Positions 57,886-64,000 of a stretch of DNA of 64,000 nt are shown here, in pieces (positions within the stretch are counted from its first letter, which is position 1; every line of letters begins with the position of its first letter). The notes under the pieces were generated by a model. That model saw nothing but the letters and a program-made list of their open reading frames with translations, was not told where the DNA came from and searched no databases. The translations under genes and the position numbers were made by a program. The DNA comes from Bacteroidales bacterium (GTDB taxonomy: Bacteria; Bacteroidota; Bacteroidia; Bacteroidales; P3): NCBI GenBank assembly GCA_031262295.1, contig JAISIA010000056.1:1-64000 (forward strand). The letters are read 5' to 3'.

Positions 57886-59348
57886 CTTCTTCTCCAAATT
57901 GTTTTTGAAAATATAGCTAATAGGGAATAGATTTCTAATCTTCCAACTATCATTAGAAGTATTATTGTTGTCTTAGCACCAAAAGACATAGAGGCATATT
58001 GTTCTTCTGGTTCTAAATAGGGAATAAAAGAACCTGTATTGCTAATATTGGCTGCTGAAATTGATATTGCATCAAAGAAATTACTTCCAAAAAGAGTTAG
58101 TAAAAAAGCTCCTACTACAAATATTATCAGATATAGAAAAAAGAATCCAAAGACTATACCTATTGCATCATCAACTAATACATTTTTATTATATCTTATA
58201 GGTATTACTGCACGAGGATGAAATATTCTTTTAAAGGAATTATTGAAATATTTGAATAATATAATCACACGAACTATCTTTAATCCTGTTGAAGAAGAGC
58301 CACTACATCCTCCAATAAACATAAGAACAATCATAATAAATATAATTATCTGACTTATATCCTTAATTTGTGGAAGAAAATATCCTGTTGTAGTAACAAT
58401 AGATGTAATATTAAATATTGCAATCCTCACACTTTCCATTATGGAATATTGTTTAGAAAAATGCAAGGCAACAAATAATCCAACAGATGCAAACAATATG
58501 ATAAGGAAATAGTATTTTGTTTGTTCGTCCTCAAAGAGTTTTCTCCACTTTCCCTTATAAGCCCAATATAATAGGGCGTAACTAAGCCCCGAAAGTATCA
58601 TTATAAGGGTAATGACATATTGACTATATGCAGAAAAAGAAGATAATCCTGCATTATTTGCAGTAAATCCTCCTGTGGAAACAGTAGAAAAACTATATAA
58701 TATAGAAGAAAAAACATTCATATCCCCAAAACTTAGGAGCAATATGCTTAAAAGAGTTATAAATATATATATGTATAGTATTCTATAAACAGTATCCTTA
58801 ATGTGAGGTTGAATTTTTTCCTTATCAATTGAAGTAAATTCTGCATTAAAAAGATAATTTGACCCATTATGAAAGTTTCTTATTAGAAGGATAACAAAAA
58901 GAATTATTCCCAATCCTCCTATCCATTGAGTAATTCCTCTCCATAATAGAAGGCTTTTATCCAAAGAATCTATGTCATTTATTATTGTTGAACCTGTTGT
59001 TGTAAATCCAGAAAAGGATTCAAAGAGGGCATCAATTATAAAAGGGAATACATTTTGAGAAAACATATAAGGAGTTGCTCCAAAAATTGGAATAATAATC
59101 CAAAGAAAGCCAACGAAAAGTTTCCCATCTTTTTTTGTTAGAACTCTTGGATAATTCCTATTAAAGAATATTAAAGGCAGAGATATAATTCCAATTATTA
59201 ATAAACTTATAAGAAAAGGTAGTTTTGCCTTTTCATCTTCAATTATTGCTAAGACAAAACAAGGTATCATTACAATACCAATAAAGAGTAGGGTTAATCC
59301 TAAGGTATATTTAAAAAATTTGAAGTTGAAATTATTTATCAAGTTCAT
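57882..59348 (-). CDS. trkH: TrkH family potassium uptake protein
   Basis: FESFSGFTTTGSTIINDIDSL, STVSTGGFTANNAG, IGGCSGSSSTGLKIVRV. Confidence 0.94.
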   Translation of the reverse strand: MNLINNFNFKFFKYTLGLTLLFIGIVMIPCFVLAIIEDEKAKLPFLISLLIIGIISLPLIFFNRNYPRVLTKKDGKLFVGFLWIIIPIFGATPYMFSQNVFPFIIDALFESFSGFTTTGSTIINDIDSLDKSLLLWRGITQWIGGLGIILFVILLIRNFHNGSNYLFNAEFTSIDKEKIQPHIKDTVYRILYIYIFITLLSILLLSFGDMNVFSSILYSFSTVSTGGFTANNAGLSSFSAYSQYVITLIMILSGLSYALLYWAYKGKWRKLFEDEQTKYYFLIILFASVGLFVALHFSKQYSIMESVRIAIFNITSIVTTTGYFLPQIKDISQIIIFIMIVLMFIGGCSGSSSTGLKIVRVIILFKYFNNSFKRIFHPRAVIPIRYNKNVLVDDAIGIVFGFFFLYLIIFVVGAFLLTLFGSNFFDAISISAANISNTGSFIPYLEPEEQYASMSFGAKTTIILLMIVGRLEIYSLLAIFSKTIWRRS

Positions 59349-59362
59349 CTTTATTTATAAAC

Positions 59363-60703
59363 TTAATTTAGTAGTTTCACCAACTTAGAAACGCTTTCTG
59401 GTTTAGTAAAAGCAACGACCTTATCATTAGCCTGCAAAAGTGTTGCACCATTTGCAATAATTGCAACATTATTTCTAATTACTCCACCAATATTTACTCC
59501 TTGTGGAAACTTAATATCCTTTAATTGTTTCTTTGTTATTGGAGAATTTTCCTTTACAATAAGCTCTAAGACTTCTGTATCTAAATTGGACAACCACTTA
59601 GAAGAGGTTATCTCATCTTCAAAAGTAAATTTTGTTATATAACTTGCAGTAATTAATTTCTTGTTTATGATAATATCTATTCCTATATCCTGAGAAATAT
59701 CTATGTAATTCACGTTTTCAACTAAGGCAATTGTCTTTCTTACTCCTTGACGATGGGCATAAAGACAAGACATAATGTTGGTTTCTGTTGAAGGTGTTAG
59801 GGCAATAAAAGCATCTGTCTTATCAATTGCCTCATCCTCTAAAAGGGAAATATCACTTCCATTCCCATTTATTATCATTACATCACTAAATTCATTGGCA
59901 AGACGATTACAACGCTCAATATCTTGTTCAATTATCTTTAATTCTATTTTGTCATGCAAACTCATAGCTGTTCTTCTTGCTATCCTGCCTCCTCCAACTA
60001 TCATTGCATTTTTTGTAACATAGTCTCCCTTGCCTCCAATTTCTTTTATCTTACCAACATCTTCTGGTTTTGCAATAAAATAAACAAGATCATTAAACAA
60101 GTATTTATCTTCTCCATTTGGTATTATCGTTGTTCCCTTACGAATAATACAAACAGTTCTTACACCAAAGTCTGGAAATTCTTTTGCAACTTCAATTAAG
60201 GTTTTATTAAGTATTAGAGCTTTTCTATCTATTCTTAACATATAAACACATAAAAGCCCATTTGAAAAATCAAATAGTTCAGTTGCGGTATTCTTAGTTA
60301 ATAATCGGGAAATTTCTTGTGCTGCTATCTTTTCTGGACAAACTAATTCATCAATACCCATTCCGCTAAACATCTTACGATTTGTATCATTTAGATACTC
60401 CTGAGTACTTACCCGAGCAATGGTTCTTTTTGCCCCAAGACGCTTACCTAACATGCAAGTGATAATGTTTATACTTTCTTCATGCAAAACAGAAATGAGT
60501 AAATCTGCTTTTTGTACGTTTGCCTGACGAAGAGTTTTCAGCGAGGTAGAATTGCCTGCTATTGTCAGTAGGTCACTTTCTGCTTCAAGCATTCTTAATA
60601 GTTCCGAATTAGGATCAACAACTGTTATATCGTGTTTAACCTTTGATAAAGCCCTTGCTAAATGAAAGCCAACTTCTCCGTCTCCAGCAATTACTATATT
60701 CAT
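59363..60703 (-). CDS. trkA: Trk system potassium transporter TrkA
   Basis: MNIVIAGDGEVGFHLARALSKVKHDITVVD, second RCK-like MIVGGGRIARRTA. Confidence 0.94.
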   Translation of the reverse strand: MNIVIAGDGEVGFHLARALSKVKHDITVVDPNSELLRMLEAESDLLTIAGNSTSLKTLRQANVQKADLLISVLHEESINIITCMLGKRLGAKRTIARVSTQEYLNDTNRKMFSGMGIDELVCPEKIAAQEISRLLTKNTATELFDFSNGLLCVYMLRIDRKALILNKTLIEVAKEFPDFGVRTVCIIRKGTTIIPNGEDKYLFNDLVYFIAKPEDVGKIKEIGGKGDYVTKNAMIVGGGRIARRTAMSLHDKIELKIIEQDIERCNRLANEFSDVMIINGNGSDISLLEDEAIDKTDAFIALTPSTETNIMSCLYAHRQGVRKTIALVENVNYIDISQDIGIDIIINKKLITASYITKFTFEDEITSSKWLSNLDTEVLELIVKENSPITKKQLKDIKFPQGVNIGGVIRNNVAIIANGATLLQANDKVVAFTKPESVSKLVKLLN

Positions 60704-60830
60704 ATCTTTTTATTTTAATAAAAAAAAATAACTTATTTTTTTCACCGACAAAAGTAATATATTTTTTAATTTTGCAGCTTGTAAATTAAGTTACAAAAGA
60801 ATTAAATAACCATTAAAACATAAAAATATT

Positions 60831-62024
60831 ATGTACGAAAAATTTCAAAGTTTTCTTCAAAATGAGCTTTCTTCTATTAGAGAGCAAGGACTTTATAAAG
60901 ATGAAAGAATTATCATAACTCCACAATCAGCCATCATAAAAACAGATGCAAATAAAGAAGTTTTGAATTTCTGTGCTAACAATTACCTTGGATTAGCTGA
61001 TAGTAAAATTCTAATTGATGCAGCAAAAAAAGCTATGGATGAAAGAGGCTATGGTATGTCATCAGTAAGATTTATATGCGGAACACAAGATCTACACAAG
61101 GAATTGGAAAAAAGAATTTCTCAATTCTTCAAAACAGAAGACACAATTTTGTATGCAGCTTGCTTTGACGCTAATGGAGGAGTTTTTGAACCACTTCTAA
61201 CCGAACAAGACGCCATTATCTCCGACTCATTAAATCATGCCTCAATCATAGATGGCGTTCGCCTTTGCAAAGCTCAAAGATTCCGTTATCAAAATGCAGA
61301 TATGAACGACTTAGAAAAACAATTGAATGATGCGAAAGATTGTCGCTTCAAACTAATTGTTACAGATGGAGTATTTTCTATGGATGGTAATGTTGCACCA
61401 TTAGATAAAATATACGCCCTTGCTCAAAAATATGACGCAATGGTTATGGTTGATGAATCACATTCTGCTGGTGTTGTTGGAAAAACAGGAAGAGGAACAA
61501 CAGAACAATACAATCTTCAAGGCAAAATAGAAATCCTTACAGGAACATTAGGAAAAGCCTTTGGTGGAGCAGTAGGTGGATTTACCACAGGAAAGAAAGA
61601 AATCATTGAACTTTTAAGACAAAGATCTCGTCCTTATCTTTTCTCAAACTCAATCCCTCCTATGATAGCCGCAGCTGGTATTGCAATGTTTGACCTTATT
61701 GATAAAACAAATACCCTTCAAGATACATTACACCAAAACACAGAATACTTTGTTCAAAAGATGAAAAGTGCAGGCTTTGATATTAAACCTACACAATCTG
61801 CTATATGTGCCGTTATGCTATATGATGCAAAACTATCTCAAGAATTTGCTTCTCTTTTGCAAGAAGAAGGAATTTATGTTACCGGTTTTTATTATCCTGT
61901 CGTTCCAAAAGGACAAGCAAGAATTAGAGTGCAAGTTTCTGCTGCTCATAAAAAGGAACATCTTGATAAATGCGTTGAAGCATTCACTAAGATAGGAAAA
62001 AAATTGGGCGTATTGAAAGGTTAA
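60831..62024 (+). CDS. kbl: Glycine C-acetyltransferase (2-amino-3-ketobutyrate CoA ligase)
   Basis: NFCANNYLGLADS, GMSSVRFICGTQDLHKELE, MVDESHSAGVVGKTGRGTTE, LGKAFGGAVGGF. Confidence 0.95.
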   Translation: MYEKFQSFLQNELSSIREQGLYKDERIIITPQSAIIKTDANKEVLNFCANNYLGLADSKILIDAAKKAMDERGYGMSSVRFICGTQDLHKELEKRISQFFKTEDTILYAACFDANGGVFEPLLTEQDAIISDSLNHASIIDGVRLCKAQRFRYQNADMNDLEKQLNDAKDCRFKLIVTDGVFSMDGNVAPLDKIYALAQKYDAMVMVDESHSAGVVGKTGRGTTEQYNLQGKIEILTGTLGKAFGGAVGGFTTGKKEIIELLRQRSRPYLFSNSIPPMIAAAGIAMFDLIDKTNTLQDTLHQNTEYFVQKMKSAGFDIKPTQSAICAVMLYDAKLSQEFASLLQEEGIYVTGFYYPVVPKGQARIRVQVSAAHKKEHLDKCVEAFTKIGKKLGVLKG

Positions 62025-62044
62025 TTATTAAAATTTAAGTTAAA

Positions 62045-62992
62045 ATGAAAAATATATTGGTTTTAGGTGCAGCAGGACAAATAGGTAGCGAACTAACTAT
62101 GAAGTTAAGAGAAATTTATGGTAATTCCTCTGTTGTAGCCTCTGATATTAAACTCCCACTTAGTGAGGCTCTATCTCAAAGTGGTCCTGTTGAAAAAATA
62201 GATGCAACAAAAGCAGAAGAGATTGCCTTAGTTGTTAAGAAGTATAATATAGATACAATTTTCAATTTGGTTGCCATACTTTCTGCAACAGCTGAAAAGA
62301 ATCCACTACTTGGCTGGAATATTGGTATGGGTGCTCTTTTAAATTGTTTAGAAATTGCAAAGGAAAATCATTGTGCTCTCTTTACTCCAAGTTCAATAGG
62401 AGCCTTTGGATTGAATACTCCAATGAATGGAACACCACAAGATACCATTCAAAGACCTAATACAATTTATGGAGTGACAAAAGTTTCGGGAGAATTACTT
62501 TCTGATTATTATTTTACACGTTTTGGTGTTGATACACGTTCTGTACGTTTTCCCGGACTAATTTCAAATGTTACTCTTCCCGGAGGAGGAACAACAGATT
62601 ATGCTGTTGAGATATACTATGCCGCAGTTAAAGGAGAAACTTTCTATTGCCCGTTAAATAAGAACACACAATTGGATATGATGTATATGCCCGATGCTTT
62701 GGATTGTGCAATTAAACTAATGGAGGCAGATAGTAGCAAGTTGGTTCATAGAAATTCTTTTAATGTAACGGCAATGCACTTTACACCAGAGGAAATTTAT
62801 AATGAAATTAAAAAACATATTCCATCCTTTAAGATGGAGTATCGTTTGGATGAAATGCGTCAAAAGATTGCAGATTCTTGGCCTAACTATATGGATGATT
62901 CATGTGCAAGAAAAGAATGGGGATTCTCTCCTAAATTTGATCTTTCATTAATGACAATAGATATGTTAGAAACTCTAAAATCCAAAATTTAA
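62045..62992 (+). CDS. NAD-dependent epimerase/dehydratase, L-threonine 3-dehydrogenase-like
   Basis: ILVLGAAGQIGSELTMKLRE, TPSSIGAFG, YGVTKVSGELL; directly downstream of kbl. Confidence 0.88.
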   Translation: MKNILVLGAAGQIGSELTMKLREIYGNSSVVASDIKLPLSEALSQSGPVEKIDATKAEEIALVVKKYNIDTIFNLVAILSATAEKNPLLGWNIGMGALLNCLEIAKENHCALFTPSSIGAFGLNTPMNGTPQDTIQRPNTIYGVTKVSGELLSDYYFTRFGVDTRSVRFPGLISNVTLPGGGTTDYAVEIYYAAVKGETFYCPLNKNTQLDMMYMPDALDCAIKLMEADSSKLVHRNSFNVTAMHFTPEEIYNEIKKHIPSFKMEYRLDEMRQKIADSWPNYMDDSCARKEWGFSPKFDLSLMTIDMLETLKSKI

Positions 62993-63067
62993 TAAATAGG
63001 ACAACCAATCCTTAATTCATCCTACCAAAAATTAAAGTTTTACAATAAAAATAAATAATTTAATCAT

Positions 63068-63236
63068 TAGAAAACAGCGTTTTTTCAAAAAAAATGCTGT
63101 TTTTTTTATTTCTAAAACAAAGAAATAATTTCCTAAATTCTTATTTTAATTTTCTAAAACGAAGAAATAATTTATTAAAACGAAGAAATAATTTGCTAAA
63201 ACGAAGAAATAATTTATTAAATCTTCGTTTTAGGCG
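63068..63236. repeat. Intergenic 21-bp repeat array (inverted orientation), copy F
   Basis: aaaacgaagaaataatttattaaaacgaagaaataatttgctaaaacgaagaaataatttattaaatcttcgtttta. Confidence 0.88.
63071..63105. terminator. Terminator-like hairpin downstream of the threonine dehydrogenase-like gene
   Basis: AAAACAGC...GCTGTTTTTTTT. Confidence 0.7.
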
Positions 63237-63402
63237 TATTGAATTACAGATATATATAATTTATAAAAATAAAAGTAAATTTCCATTAAAATAAAGTAAT
63301 TACTCTTTTTTCTCTTTCCAAAAAGGGAAATTAAATAATAGTTGGTGCTTTGATTTATATATTATTTATACTTTTGTAGAATAATTTCAAATACATATTT
63401 TT

Positions 63403-64000
63403 ATGACTCAGATGGAAGATAACAGCAAAAAGTTTTTAGAGCTAAGGGATGAATACCCTGTTTTTAAATATCTTAATTATGATTTTGAATTTGACCATGC
63501 AAATAAAAATCTTCAAATATCCTTTTCTTTTGAATGCGGAACTTATAAGTTTAATCCCAAAATGGAGATTCTATGTCCCAAAAATTTTATAAGAAATATC
63601 CAAAAAATGAAAAGTAAATTGAATTTACTTATCTTTAATATAGGAATGGTTGAACTTATAAGCTATTGGAAGCTATTTGCAAGCCCTAATGTGGAAATTT
63701 ATTGCGGGGCATTGAACGTTAAGCAGATAAAATTCTGGAAAAAACTATATTTTAATGGTCTTGGAGAATATTTTCATCTAAATAATATTTCCACTTCTTT
63801 GGATTCTTTTATGCAAATTACAACACACGGATATGGATATAAGAAATTTACATTCAAACACGATTCAAAAGATGTAATACTTCCTATTGGCGGAGGAAAG
63901 GATTCTATTGTTAGTTTGGAATTGTTAAAAAATAAAGGATTTAATATAACACCTCTTGTAATAAATCCTCGTAAGGCAACAGACAAATGTATAGAATTGT
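63403..64000 (+). CDS. Partial CDS (runs off window): GGGKDS PP-loop-like protein, possibly MurL-type epimerase family
   Basis: Open frame MTQMEDNSKKFLELRDEYPVFKYLNYDFEF...DVILPIGGGKDSIVSLELLKNKGF..., no stop before 64000; absent from the ORF track. Confidence 0.7.
   Translation, partial: MTQMEDNSKKFLELRDEYPVFKYLNYDFEFDHANKNLQISFSFECGTYKFNPKMEILCPKNFIRNIQKMKSKLNLLIFNIGMVELISYWKLFASPNVEIYCGALNVKQIKFWKKLYFNGLGEYFHLNNISTSLDSFMQITTHGYGYKKFTFKHDSKDVILPIGGGKDSIVSLELLKNKGFNITPLVINPRKATDKCIEL

Noticed and set aside
63094-63294. 66 aa ORF (KRRNNLLKRRNNLL...)
   Set aside because: It is the translation of the 21-bp array (7 codons per unit); open only because the unit length is a multiple of three.
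1-64000. Search for tRNA and rRNA genes
   Set aside because: No convincing T-loop GGTTCRANYCC with matching acceptor stem or rRNA core sequence was noticed by eye; a tRNAscan/Infernal run would be needed to exclude them.

Overview
This is an AT-rich window from a Bacteroidota chromosome, most likely Bacteroidales. Supporting signs are TAnnTTTG-type promoters, type 9 secretion (T9SS) sorting domains, GldH, and DUF6089 and DUF349 proteins. Most of it is a housekeeping backbone: anmK, murF, an alpha-glucan operon (debranching enzyme, GT, GH57), comB, an M16-like protein, a holB-like gene, ricT, gldH, PBP1A, cobO/nifU-like/mrp, an ECF sigma/anti-sigma pair, an M1 peptidase, DUF349, recQ, rfbC, lpd, a Na/Pi cotransporter, trmD, DedA/aroE, GPx, trkH/trkA, and kbl with a threonine-dehydrogenase-like gene. 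A partial GGGKDS-motif CDS, absent from the ORF track, runs off the right edge. An accessory island at about 8.6-14.3 kb carries a BcgI-like nuclease-methyltransferase fusion with its specificity subunit, an AlbA_2-type protein, and gene remnants. The most unusual signal is a family of about ten intergenic composite elements. They have inverted ends (GTCGGCAACCGACCTTTA...CCTAACGGAAG), small hairpins with an almost invariant TTG/CAA loop and compensatory stem changes, and internal arrays of a 21-bp unit (TAAATTATTTCTTCGTTTTAG) with TAAAAC-NNN-GTTTTA palindromes. Several lie at gene 3' ends, and some supply the last codons and stop of the adjacent gene (recQ, flippase, AlbA_2 gene). I made all assignments by reading the sequence; no database search was run.
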